Assembly: GCA_016703745.1 (NCBI GenBank)
Contig: JADJBK010000007.1
Location: forward strand, 1-64,000
DNA: 64,000 nt
Source of the DNA: Nitrosomonas sp.
GTDB taxonomy: Bacteria; Pseudomonadota; Gammaproteobacteria; Burkholderiales; Nitrosomonadaceae
Direction: 5' to 3'
The notes under the pieces are model-generated. The model worked only from the letters and a program-made list of their open reading frames with translations. It had not been told where the DNA came from and did no database searches. A program made the position numbers and the translations under genes. This document shows positions 10,345-18,005 of the stretch, piece after piece; within the stretch, counting starts at the first letter, position 1, and every line of letters begins with the position of its first letter.

Positions 10345-10575
10345 GTGAACCAATATTGGGGAACCCGTTGGTTTCTAGCGTTTTACACAAGACGGCGAAA
10401 GCTCGACGACTATCTTGAGAGGTTCTACATTGATTTTTGGCGTGTCGAGTCTATCGACCCGAAACGCAGACACTGGACGGCTGCACGGAACTCCATTCGT
10501 GATGGCGCACGCGTAGTCGCGATCGCTCTGTGGCTGTCCATTCTTCTAGTAATCTTTTTACGTTTAGTCAAATAG
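10345..10575 (+). CDS. Hypothetical small membrane protein
   Basis: This GTG-started frame of 76 codons encodes a basic N-terminal two thirds and one predicted C-terminal membrane segment (VVAIALWLSILLVIFLRLV). There is no family I can name. A GGGG run directly before the GTG could serve as a weak ribosome site. Because neighbours are relics, it may itself be a remnant. Confidence 0.35.
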   Translation: MNQYWGTRWFLAFYTRRRKLDDYLERFYIDFWRVESIDPKRRHWTAARNSIRDGARVVAIALWLSILLVIFLRLVK

Positions 10576-10794
10576 AGAGACGCGACGAATGTTGTCAGTT
10601 CATTACCTCGCGAGTGGCTACCCATCATGCGGGCTTCGCCTGCTCGCTCCGCACCCTTCACCTGGCACGTGTCTGCTTTCAGAAAGTCTATCTGACTGCT
10701 GTGCGTCGAAATCGGACAGTCGGCTTGTATTCAGAAGCTCGCTGCATTGCATTGCGTCTATTGTGGATGGTCTGGAGACAGACATTACATTTGC

Positions 10795-10965
10795 AATTAT
10801 CGCGAGCCCACGACCCTGGAATGCAAGCCGGCGCGGATAAATGCAAGCTCATTTGCAGATAATGTGAGCCCGCTGGTTATTTCAGTTGCAGTTAATCTGA
10901 GCCAGCAACGGCGTCAAATGCGAGCTTGGCCGGTTTCAAACGCGAGCCGTTACACCTAACAACTG
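10795..10965. repeat. Cluster of degenerate GCRAGC/TGAGCC repeats
   Basis: At least six irregular units with cores such as AATGCAAGC, ATGTGAGCC, ATCTGAGCC, ATGCGAGC and ACGCGAGCC occur every 20-35 bp, with TTGCAGTTA/TTTGCAGATA between them. Multiple imperfect terminal repeats of this kind are known from IS21-type ends, so a lost IS21-like element is one possibility. No ORF here looks coding. Confidence 0.4.
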
Positions 10966-10986
10966 AGTTCAGAGGCGAGCACTCTT

Positions 10987-11031
10987 GGGGGACAGGTCTA
11001 TATTTTAAAATATTAAATGTAGGACTGCCCC
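10987..11031. repeat. REP-like imperfect palindrome
   Basis: GGGGACAGGTCTATATTTT is followed at once by an imperfect inverted copy ending GTAGGACTGCCCC. Sequences of the GGGGACAG type are typical of REP/RAYT-associated palindromes. It lies just past the stop of the minus-strand lipoprotein gene and could act as its terminator. Confidence 0.4.
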
Positions 11032-11048
11032 TTCTTACTCCTGAGTTA

Positions 11049-11924
11049 CTATTTTTCGTTCTTATAGAATGACCGTCTCACAAAAAAAACATGCCGTTCA
11101 TCTCCCACGTCGACTTCGATCTCAAATTCACCTTCGGTTTTATGAGTTAATCCCCTAGTATCGGTGACTATCAACCCCCCATGCCCTTCACCAGGTGCTA
11201 TTGTTTGCGCTTTCATAACTAGTTGTTCCGCTAATTGTCTGCTGTTCTGGGCACTGGCTGCTATTGAGTCTAAGTTATTTCTAAAATTTTGACTATTCTG
11301 GTTCGCCAATATTCGCGCTTTAGCTGGGTCATAAGTGGTTGTGGTAGAAATACCACTGTATGAACCAGAGTAGTTGCCAGATATACCAGCAGTATATGGT
11401 CTGTATCCGTAACTTCCATAGCCACTATAGGATCCGTATGTTCTACCAGTATTATATGTAGTTGAAGTACTATAAGCCGCACTTGATGCACTTAGTGCGC
11501 CTGCAGCAGCAGCCCATGCCGCAGCTCTTTTACGTCTCCCTCCTTCTTCCTCTATTTCCATCATTATATCTGAGTAAGACAGTACGTTTATTGGTTGAGT
11601 ATTAGAGGCAGGCTGACCAGCACTTTTTACCTTTAACGAAACACGAATATTGTCACTACTTATATTTATAAACTCTTTGCCTAAATTTTGTACATACAAA
11701 ACATATGATGTAAATGAGGTTGCGTTATTCAGGTGGCTATAAGGGGCTAGCGTTACAAAGTGTGTTTTCTTAGATATGATCGTTTCCTTTCCATCATCAT
11801 AAACAAACTCTTGTCCCTCAGTTTTGATAGGTGACATTTTCATATAATGCACTGAAGCACATCCTGTCATACTTAATATTAGGACAATTAACGCAGGAAA
11901 GTTAATTGACATTTCCCTTTTCAT
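11049..11924 (-). CDS. Putative lipoprotein with a Gly/Ser/Tyr-rich middle
   Basis: This 291-residue protein has a lipoprotein signal (LIVLILSMTGCASV, lipobox Cys near residue 22). A low-complexity stretch at residues about 135-205 is rich in Gly, Ser, Tyr and Thr. A folded-looking C-terminal third ends with ERHVFFVRRSFY. The start is supported by AGGAGAAGG a few bases upstream. It follows the P-loop gene by 35 bp on the same strand, so the two may form an operon. The family is not recognised. Confidence 0.6.
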   Translation of the reverse strand: MKREMSINFPALIVLILSMTGCASVHYMKMSPIKTEGQEFVYDDGKETIISKKTHFVTLAPYSHLNNATSFTSYVLYVQNLGKEFINISSDNIRVSLKVKSAGQPASNTQPINVLSYSDIMMEIEEEGGRRKRAAAWAAAAGALSASSAAYSTSTTYNTGRTYGSYSGYGSYGYRPYTAGISGNYSGSYSGISTTTTYDPAKARILANQNSQNFRNNLDSIAASAQNSRQLAEQLVMKAQTIAPGEGHGGLIVTDTRGLTHKTEGEFEIEVDVGDERHVFFVRRSFYKNEK

Positions 11925-11959
11925 GTACCTTCTCCTTTACTCATGACGCCCCACTGCAA

Positions 11960-12538
11960 CTACTTGTTGTCCCCGACCGCTTGGTAGAACTTGGTATACG
12001 AATTTTGAGAAATGCCTCTTAGGCGCTCTCTAAATTTGTCAGAAAAACTCGGCAGCCACTTGAAATAGATTTGATAAGCGGTCTCTTTCTTTAAATTAAT
12101 TTGATCACTTGTTTTTTCTGTTAGCGCCAAATATTCTTTTATCTTGTCATGCGCATCGTCGTATTCCGTCTTAAATGGATCAAGACTTTTCTTTATTACG
12201 GCTATTTCTATTTCAAGTATGTTAGATACGTTTATTATTAGACACTTGAAATTCAGGGTCAAAATGTATCTTGTTATAATGGAGCGAACCTGCAGCCAAT
12301 GAAACGATGTCCAGTTTTTTTCTATGTAGGATTTAACAATGCGAAATTTTCTTTTCTCATTGCCGTCGTAATGAGACTGACTGACATCAGGTAAATCTAG
12401 AGCCTTAGATGACAACACGCTGGCGGCCGTTGAACATCCCGACCCAGTACGGCCAGTCAATCCGATAACGACAAAGTTACCCGCCTCTTTATAGATACGT
12501 TCCAAAGCGTGAGAAATAGCTGTTTTATTTTGTTCCAT
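11960..12538 (-). CDS. P-loop NTPase-like protein, possibly C-terminally truncated
   Basis: The start at 12538 has a GGGGGAC ribosome site; a longer frame to 12667 has none. The 192-residue product has GLTGRTGSGCSTAA at about residues 24-37, a P-loop like that of nucleotide or dephospho-CoA kinases but with Cys where the Walker lysine normally stands. The protein ends YTKFYQAVGDNK, which feels like a domain boundary, so a longer ancestral protein is possible. The exact role is unknown; a nucleotide-kinase-like or defence-related role is speculation. Confidence 0.5.
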   Translation of the reverse strand: MEQNKTAISHALERIYKEAGNFVVIGLTGRTGSGCSTAASVLSSKALDLPDVSQSHYDGNEKRKFRIVKSYIEKNWTSFHWLQVRSIITRYILTLNFKCLIINVSNILEIEIAVIKKSLDPFKTEYDDAHDKIKEYLALTEKTSDQINLKKETAYQIYFKWLPSFSDKFRERLRGISQNSYTKFYQAVGDNK

Positions 12539-12913
12539 TCGTCCCCCAGTCTTATTGCCGAGTGACATGACCCTACGGCATGAGCATACTGGGCTGACGC
12601 AGGTTCGTTTGTCTTGCCGCCCAACACAATATATAAGACATTTTGTCCAAAAAATCGGAGTTGACACTATTAACTTTATTTAAATTCATTTATGTAAATA
12701 AATTAATAGTTAAGAAGACGATTTAATATACACTTTGTTAGTCAAATTTTTGCAGTTATATTATTTATTTGTCAATAAATACAAATGTTTGTTTCACATA
12801 GAAACCAAAATTTTGTGAGCAAGCAGTATAAATAGATAGGGCAATGCGATCATGTTTATTAAATGTCATTAACGACTATTTTCTCTCTTTCTTTAAACAG
12901 CACTTTCACCGGT
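12539..12913. other. AT-rich intergenic region without a recognised gene
   Basis: After the upstream codons of the P-loop frame, 12668-12913 is very AT-rich (runs such as TTAATAGTTAAG and TTATTTATTTGTC). It contains no convincing ORF, repeat or stem. It separates the P-loop/lipoprotein pair from the resolvase gene. Confidence 0.5.
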
Positions 12914-13528
12914 CTACTGCCCGGTCACCAATTTTTTCCCATCTGGGCGCAGCTCACCTTTTGGTGAAAGATGTCTATACAGCGTTTGCCGCGTGATACC
13001 GAGTTCCTGGCACAAATCACTCACCTTAGTTTCTGGCTGACCCATTGCCGCCATAGCCAATCGGAGTTTCGCAGTAGTCATCTTGAAAGGGCGACCGCCT
13101 TTTCTGCCACGTGCCCGGGCTGAAGCCAAGCCAGCTTTGGTACGTTCTGCAATCAGTTCCCGCTCGAATTCGGCCAAAGCTGCGAAAATACCGAAAACCA
13201 GTTTCCCGGCAGCGCTGGTTGTATCAATGGCCGCGCCATGCCCAGTGAGCACTTTGAGTCCAACTCCTTTCGAGGTAAGGTCATGCACGGTGTTGATCAA
13301 GTGCCGCAAGTTGCGCCCGAGGCGGTCCAGCTTCCACACCAGGAGCGTATCCCCTTTGCGTAGTGCTTTGAGGCACGCCGCGAGTCCTGGCCGGTCTTCG
13401 CGCTTACCGGAAGCTTGATCCTCATAGAGCTGGTAAGGATCAACACCCGCAGACAGCAGAGCATCTTTCTGTAAGTCCGTCGACTGTGATCCGTCCGCTT
13501 TTGAAACTCGCATGTAGCCAATCAGCAC
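12914..13528 (-). CDS. tnpR: Tn3-type resolvase (serine recombinase)
   Basis: This is a 204-residue small serine recombinase with the catalytic N-terminal signature (YMRVSKADG, Ser about residue 9), the LVWKLDRLGRNLRHL and AEFERELIAERTKAGL motifs, and a C-terminal HTH (VSDLCQELGITRQTLYRHL). It closely resembles TnpR of Tn3-family transposons. No matching Tn3 transposase is in the window. It may serve plasmid multimer resolution. A candidate binding site lies just upstream (13539-13566). Confidence 0.85.
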   Translation of the reverse strand: MLIGYMRVSKADGSQSTDLQKDALLSAGVDPYQLYEDQASGKREDRPGLAACLKALRKGDTLLVWKLDRLGRNLRHLINTVHDLTSKGVGLKVLTGHGAAIDTTSAAGKLVFGIFAALAEFERELIAERTKAGLASARARGRKGGRPFKMTTAKLRLAMAAMGQPETKVSDLCQELGITRQTLYRHLSPKGELRPDGKKLVTGQ

Positions 13529-13538
13529 CTATTCCTCC

Positions 13539-13566
13539 TGTCACATATACGTTCGATTATGTGACA
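13539..13566. promoter_or_regulatory. Candidate res subsite for the adjacent resolvase
   Basis: TGTCACATA (13539-13547) and TATGTGACA (13558-13566) form a 28-bp inverted repeat directly upstream of the resolvase start. This is the size and place of a res subsite. A partial match (TGTCACTTAA) follows near 13600. Confidence 0.55.
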
Positions 13567-13639
13567 GTGTGCACCGGAAAGTTTAGGCCGTCAAAATTTG
13601 TCACTTAACCCGTCATTTATTCTAAGGAATGCAAAAGGT

Positions 13640-13961
13640 TCATACGGCTTGTAGTTGGGCAATCCGGTTTCTACCGTTATTGGAAAATAGTTTCAGAAGA
13701 AAATATTCTCCAATTTTGGTAAAAACCGGATCGACCAACGGCTCACTGTAGAATGATCTACAGATACACCATGCGCCTCCATCATTTCTTCCAGGTGCCG
13801 GCAACTTAACGGATAGATAGGCTGCGTACCAGCGGATACAGACCAGAATTACCTCAATCTGGAATCGCATTCCTTTCATAACCAGCATGTAGCCTCACTA
13901 TTTTTTCGATGTCAACAATCTACACGAAGGTATCGATGATCTCGCTTAATGCGGCAGAACT
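13640..13961 (-). pseudogene. IS6-family relic: transposase N-terminus plus terminal repeat
   Basis: The minus strand encodes MKGMRFQIEVILVCIRWYAAY, typical of IS6 transposase N-termini. A frameshift follows, after which CRHLEEMMEAHGVSVDHST continues the family sequence until the relic fades near 13640. The inverted terminal repeat of the same element is CTTAATGCGGCAGAA (13945-13959), about 60 bp outside the start codon. This links the dispersed TTCTGTCGCATTAAG motifs to an IS6-type ancestor. Confidence 0.65.
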
Positions 13962-13972
13962 CGAATTGATAA

Positions 13973-14002
13973 ATATCATTGATACATACTAATTTATGAT
14001 AT
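13973..14002 (+). promoter_or_regulatory. Candidate operator/promoter of vapBC
   Basis: ATATCAT (13973-13979) and ATGATAT (13996-14002) are inverted copies upstream of vapB, embedded in an AT-rich promoter-like stretch with TATGATATAT. AGGAG stands 8 bp before the vapB ATG. VapBC complexes usually bind such palindromes. Confidence 0.4.
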
Positions 14003-14035
14003 ATACTTTTGGTATCTATTTAATAGGAGATTAAT

Positions 14036-14278
14036 ATGCATGCTACTGCCAAGTTATTTACCACTGGCCGGAGCCAAGCACTACGGCTTCCGAAAGAATT
14101 CCGCTTTCCGGGAACGGAAGTATTTATTCGTCGCGATCCTGTAACTGGCGAAGTCATACTGTCGCCAAAACCGGCATCCTGGGCGGAGTTTTTCGAGCTT
14201 GCCGATCGCACAAAGATTCCTGCCGATTTCATGGCGAATCGTGAAGACCTGCCGAACCAAGAAAGAGATTTGTTTTGA
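14036..14278 (+). CDS. vapB: VapB-type antitoxin (AbrB/SpoVT fold)
   Basis: This 80-residue protein begins with the swapped-hairpin AbrB motif (AKLFTTGRSQALRLPKEFRF) typical of VapB, with a C-terminal tail (WAEFFELADR... NQERDLF) that would bind the toxin. Its stop overlaps the vapC start. The pair is a type II toxin-antitoxin module likely to stabilise the plasmid. Confidence 0.85.
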   Translation: MHATAKLFTTGRSQALRLPKEFRFPGTEVFIRRDPVTGEVILSPKPASWAEFFELADRTKIPADFMANREDLPNQERDLF

Positions 14279-14688
14279 TGCGTTATATGCTGGATACAAA
14301 TATGGCCAGTTATATTATCAAAAGCCATCCCCCGGAGATTCGACACCGGCTGGCGGCGCTGCCGATGGGCAGTATTACCATATCCGCAGTCACACAAGGC
14401 GAGCTTTTATATGGCTTAGCCCGCAAGGGACATCCGGCCACCCTTGCAAAACTTATCCGGGAATTTCTATTTCGTGTTGAGACATTGCCCTGGGAAGAGC
14501 AAGCTGCCACCGTTTATGGCGATTTACGCGCTTCTTGCATGTCGGTTGGCATTACACTTGGGGCACTCGACATGATGATCGCCGCGCATGCAATAGCCGC
14601 CAATACAATACTTGTCACCCATGATAAAGCATTCAGCCTAGTTCCCGATGGTATTTTGACTATCGAAGATTGGATGAATGAAGTTTAA
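14278..14688 (+). CDS. vapC: VapC toxin, PIN-domain ribonuclease
   Basis: This 136-residue PIN domain carries the expected acidic residues: Asp in YMLDTN, Glu in TQGELLYG, Asp in GALDMMIAAHA and Asp in THDKAF. The ATG at 14278 overlaps the vapB stop (TGATG). VapC toxins cleave tRNA or rRNA when freed from VapB. Confidence 0.88.
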   Translation: MRYMLDTNMASYIIKSHPPEIRHRLAALPMGSITISAVTQGELLYGLARKGHPATLAKLIREFLFRVETLPWEEQAATVYGDLRASCMSVGITLGALDMMIAAHAIAANTILVTHDKAFSLVPDGILTIEDWMNEV

Positions 14689-14736
14689 GTTATAAACGAT
14701 GGCGAAAAAAAACAAGCTGCTGACGGTACTATTCGA

Positions 14737-14825
14737 GGTTCTGTCGCATTAAGCATTTTTCATCCCAATCTCTCATTTATTTTATTGAATAAAAATTTCC
14801 AATAATTGCTTAATGCGACAGAAGC
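14737..14825. mobile_element. 89-bp MITE with IS6-type ends
   Basis: TTCTGTCGCATTAAGCA (14739-14755) and its exact reverse complement (14807-14823) bound an 85-89 bp AT-rich spacer with no gene. The ends match the terminal repeat of the IS6 relic at 13945-13961. Another unit of the same size, split by an IS, is found at 37736-39021. Confidence 0.7.
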
Positions 14826-14867
14826 TTTTAAAACACTGCAATGCTTGTGGATCAATAACGGCTTTGC

Positions 14868-15431
14868 TCATAAAATACTTCTTCCCCCAGGCATATGCCG
14901 GTAGAGAGTAGAAGCTGCAATACCGAGACGCTCTGCAACTTGGGCTACTGTTATTTCTGGGTCTTTAAGCATCGCTTTAGCTGCTGCAATATCATTCTCA
15001 TTCATAGACTTTGGTCTTCCTCCCAAGCGCCCACGCGCCCTGGCTGATTCAAGACCGGCTTTAGTGCGCTCACGAATAATCGAACGTTCAAATTCAGCAA
15101 GACCAGCAAAGATGTGGAACACTAAACGACCGCTTGATGTAGTGGTATCAATAGATTCGGTCAAGGATTGAAAGCCCATGCCTTGTTTTTCTAATCCCTC
15201 GACCGTTTCGATAAGCTGCTTGATGGAACGGGCAAGCCTATCGAGCTTCCACACCACCAGCGTATCTCCTGAGCGCATGTATTCTAATGCGGCTTTTAAT
15301 TCATAGCGGTCGCGCTGCGCCCCTGATGCTTTTTCGATAAAAAGCTTAACGCATCCAACTTTATTTAGCGCATCAATCTGTAATTCTGGGTTTTGGTCTT
15401 GCGTTGAAACGCGAGCATAGCCAACAAGCAT
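14868..15431 (-). CDS. Serine recombinase, resolvase/invertase family
   Basis: This 187-residue protein has YARVSTQDQNPELQ at the N-terminus (catalytic Ser near residue 9), LVVWKLDRLARSIKQL, AGLAEFERSIIRERTKAGL and a C-terminal HTH (VAQVAERLGIAASTLYRHM). It is a different lineage from the resolvase at 12914. The upstream region holds a strong stem (15548-15573). Its target site is not evident. Confidence 0.82.
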   Translation of the reverse strand: MLVGYARVSTQDQNPELQIDALNKVGCVKLFIEKASGAQRDRYELKAALEYMRSGDTLVVWKLDRLARSIKQLIETVEGLEKQGMGFQSLTESIDTTTSSGRLVFHIFAGLAEFERSIIRERTKAGLESARARGRLGGRPKSMNENDIAAAKAMLKDPEITVAQVAERLGIAASTLYRHMPGGRSIL

Positions 15432-15547
15432 CTTAATTCCTCCTAAAACTCATTCCCATGTTAGCTTTTTAGATGCCATGTTTCAAGAGATAGTTTTAAG
15501 ATATAAAAACGTCTATTTTTGGATATTTTTCAGTGAAGTATTGGCAT

Positions 15548-15573
15548 ATCTCAAAAACCTTCGTTTTTGAGAT
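15548..15573. other. Strong hairpin between recombinase and TacAT genes
   Basis: ATCTCAAAAAC (15548-15558) pairs with GTTTTTGAGAT (15563-15573) around a four-base loop. It lies between divergent genes, so it is more likely a protein-binding site or bidirectional attenuator than a simple terminator. Confidence 0.4.
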
Positions 15574-15581
15574 AATATATT

Positions 15582-15600
15582 GTACGCTTTCAAGGCGTAC
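15582..15600 (+). promoter_or_regulatory. Candidate operator of the tacAT-like pair
   Basis: GTACGC (15582-15587) and GCGTAC (15595-15600) form a 6-bp inverted repeat about 60 bp upstream of the antitoxin start, next to TAATATATTG. This is the usual position for autoregulation by an RHH antitoxin complex. Confidence 0.4.
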
Positions 15601-15662
15601 ATATTGCTTGCAGGATAATTTTAATGTACTATTTCAATGTGTACAACCATAAGGGCCTAACC

Positions 15663-15941
15663 ATGCCTAGAATTCCAATAGAAACCAATGACCGTATGTC
15701 ATTACGTATCGCATCAGAAGAGAAATCTCTGCTGATGCGGGCAGCCGCACTACAGCACACTAATTTGACAGAGTTTGTGATCAACAATGCGGTGTCAGTG
15801 GCTCGCAAGATCATCAACGAGAACGAAAGACTGGAACTGAACGAGAGAGATAGTTTGCATGTTCTGGATCTTCTGGATAATCCTCCGGCACCCAATGAAA
15901 AATTGATGTCTGCAGCATTCTCCTTACCAAAACGAGCATGA
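15663..15941 (+). CDS. tacA: DUF1778 antitoxin (TacA-like, ribbon-helix-helix)
   Basis: The 92-residue product starts MPRIPIETNDRMSLRI, followed by ALQHTNLTEFVINNAV, the DUF1778 pattern. A longer frame from 15624 adds 13 residues that do not fit the family. Its stop overlaps the toxin start (ATGA). It neutralises the partner acetyltransferase and probably represses the operon. Confidence 0.82.
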   Translation: MPRIPIETNDRMSLRIASEEKSLLMRAAALQHTNLTEFVINNAVSVARKIINENERLELNERDSLHVLDLLDNPPAPNEKLMSAAFSLPKRA

Positions 15942-16465
15942 CGCTTCCGGCTTGGCACGAAGAATCTATCGCCAAGTATCATGATCGGATCGCTTTCAAC
16001 TGCGGTGACGATACCTTGAATCAGTTTTTACATTGCCATGCAAGGCAGAGCCACGAGAAAGGAGGAGCAAAAACTTATATTGCCGTTCCTGATAGCGACA
16101 ATAAAAAGGTACTTGGATTTTACAGTCTTTGCCCGGCTTCCATTGCTTACGAACTAACTCCGGAAGTGATTAAGCGTGGCCTGGCTAGACATGAAGTACC
16201 GGTATTCAGGCTCGGACGACTGGCGGTGGACGTATCAGTACAAAAACAAGGACTAGGGGGACAGTTATTGCTCGCGGCAGGAAGACGTTGTCTTTTGGTT
16301 GCAACACAGGCGGGCGGTGTAGCACTTTTGATTGACGCCATGAATAAGCAAGTTGCTCAGTGGTATACCAGTTATGGCGCTGTTCCATTATTGGATGCAC
16401 CTTTATCTTTGTTACTACCTTTCAAAACTATCCATGCGGCACTGACTGCTGCAGGGAAAGTGTGA
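15938..16465 (+). CDS. tacT: GNAT-family toxin (TacT/AtaT-like)
   Basis: This 175-residue GNAT acetyltransferase has FRLGRLAVD before the acetyl-CoA loop QKQGLGGQLLLAA, and the family's C-terminal WYTSYGAVPL motif with the catalytic Tyr. Toxins of this family acetylate the amino group of aminoacyl-tRNA. The tight overlap with the DUF1778 gene supports a toxin-antitoxin pair. Confidence 0.85.
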   Translation: MTLPAWHEESIAKYHDRIAFNCGDDTLNQFLHCHARQSHEKGGAKTYIAVPDSDNKKVLGFYSLCPASIAYELTPEVIKRGLARHEVPVFRLGRLAVDVSVQKQGLGGQLLLAAGRRCLLVATQAGGVALLIDAMNKQVAQWYTSYGAVPLLDAPLSLLLPFKTIHAALTAAGKV

Positions 16466-16628
16466 TGGGATCGATCAAGCGTTCCGGCTTGCAGACATAA
16501 TCTGGATCCGCATGATTTGCAAACCGGGTCGTATAGTTCATCAACTAAAAATAGATAATGATAATTATTTGTATTAAAAAATAACGGAAGTGTAAACGGT
16601 CATTTAGCAGGAAGCTGCTTTTATAACT

Positions 16629-16977
16629 CCAGATGAACTGGGTGTTTCCCATTTAGGTAATGTGCCAGCAAATAGCGAAAGCCTAGAATCCATATTTTTC
16701 GGCACATTGATAAATATAACTAATTCTTTAGACGCTATAGAACTTAAAAGAATTATTGATTTTCCGCCACTTGATTTAAACAATCTTAATGATTTTATTG
16801 CGATAGTGGCTGATGCTTTGAGTGATCCTGCCGCGACACCATATTCAGACGAATTCTTAGTAGACTTTACGGTACAAAATGCCGTGGATGAGATTGAAGA
16901 ATATTGGGCTGGTGACTCTAGTCTTGTCGGTATTCTTGATAGTAGTCCTTTTTTAGGGTTAGTTATTTCTTAGCTTA
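16629..16977 (+). pseudogene. Truncated inverted duplicate of the gene at 26558-27304
   Basis: This stretch repeats the 3' end of the minus-strand gene at 26558-27304 in inverted orientation with about one mismatch. It encodes its C-terminal 103 residues from an internal ATG (16662-16973). Upstream sequence is unrelated. No promoter or ribosome site is evident, so expression is unlikely. Confidence 0.75.
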
Positions 16978-17047
16978 ACCGAGTTATAACTAAATCTGGT
17001 GTTTGAGCGGTTGAAAAATAGCGGTATACCTGAATGATAGTTGTCAG

Positions 17048-17683
17048 CAAACAATTAAATCAGTCCTGAGTTATCAAACGTTTATGTTTGCCATGATCTG
17101 CTTTGACAATATTGTTCAGGTATTTCACCTGTCGATGTACCGTATCCTTCGGGCATTTTCCTTCTTCCTTCAATTCAGCAATGGCGGGGCCGAAAGCCGG
17201 TGCGTTGTCTGTATTGATCATCTTTGGATGTACCCATGGTTTTATGGGCTTGAGTGCTTTGCTGAGAAAACGCTTGGCCGCTTTAGAACTGCGAATAGAG
17301 GACAAATAAAAATCAATTGTGTGACCAGACTTGTCGACAGCCCGGTATAAGTAAGCCCATTTCCCTTTTAACTTTTACATAAGTCTCATCTACTCGCCTG
17401 CTGCGAGCAATCCCCGCTTTATAGTGCCATCTCAAGCACTTCTCAATTTCTGACGCACATAATGTGCTTTACCCAGCGGTAAAGCGTTGTGTGATCAACT
17501 TCGAACCCTCGTTCCGACATCATCTCTTCCAGTTCACGGTAACTGATTCCATATTTTCAGTACCATCTAACGCAACCAAGAATCACGCCACGATGGTAAT
17601 GCCGCCACTTGAAATCCGACATTGCGGTATATCCTTAAAATTTCAATATCGCACCAATTTAATTATTTTTTGCAACAGAGCCC
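17048..17683 (-). pseudogene. IS6-family transposase, multiply frameshifted
   Basis: Minus-strand fragments read in order as an IS6 transposase: DFKWRHYHRGVILGCVRWY near 17610, a middle with RRVDETYVKV, and the C-terminal part with INTDNAPAFGPAIAELK and HRQVKYLNNIVKADHGKHK (17060-17305). At least two frameshifts separate them. The outer end TGCAACAGAGCC (17672-17683) is an IS6 terminal repeat. The other end is not found. Confidence 0.75.
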
Positions 17684-17685
17684 TC

Positions 17686-17898
17686 TCAAGAAATAGAGTC
17701 TCCTGTAAACCGGGGAGACTCAAGCAGCCTTCTCATGGAATCAATAGAGCTTTCAGTGAAATACGATTCTTCGATGTCATCGCGCCATATATCCCCTCGG
17801 TCAATTGATTCTCCAATCAATCTCAGTTCTTGATTGCTAAGGTGACGATCAATCAATCCTCGTAACCCAATAGATCCAACTTGCTTTATCAGTGGCCC
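17686..17898 (-). pseudogene. Remnant of an unidentified gene interrupted by the IS6 element
   Basis: About 70 minus-strand codons run open from 17898 to a stop at 17686 and look protein-like (LIDRHLSNQELRLIGESIDR, then acidic DDIEESYFTESSIDSMRRL). There is no start codon, and a stop lies just upstream. It abuts the IS6 end exactly, so it is probably what the IS6 element inserted into. The family is unknown. Confidence 0.35.
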
Positions 17899-18005
17899 TT
17901 ATACGTAAAACTCAGTATTCATAAATTGGCTATCTACTTATAAGATGCGATTTTTAGAAACTAAATTTGAATATTGTTTATAACATCTTAAATAAATGGA
18001 TAAAA

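Noticed and set aside
10290..10350. tRNA-like sequence (GTTGGTAGAGCAC and a 4-bp anticodon-like stem)
   Set aside because: The D-arm resemblance is good, but there is no T-arm (no GGTTCGA) and no acceptor pairing; at best a fossil.
10530..10959. Overlapping plus-strand ORFs of 70-110 codons
   Set aside because: No ribosome sites, no family features and strong overlap in several frames; they cover the repeat array.
10920..10985. Integron attC site (CTAACAACTGAGTTCA)
   Set aside because: Only one half resembles attC; the complementary second half and an integrase are missing.
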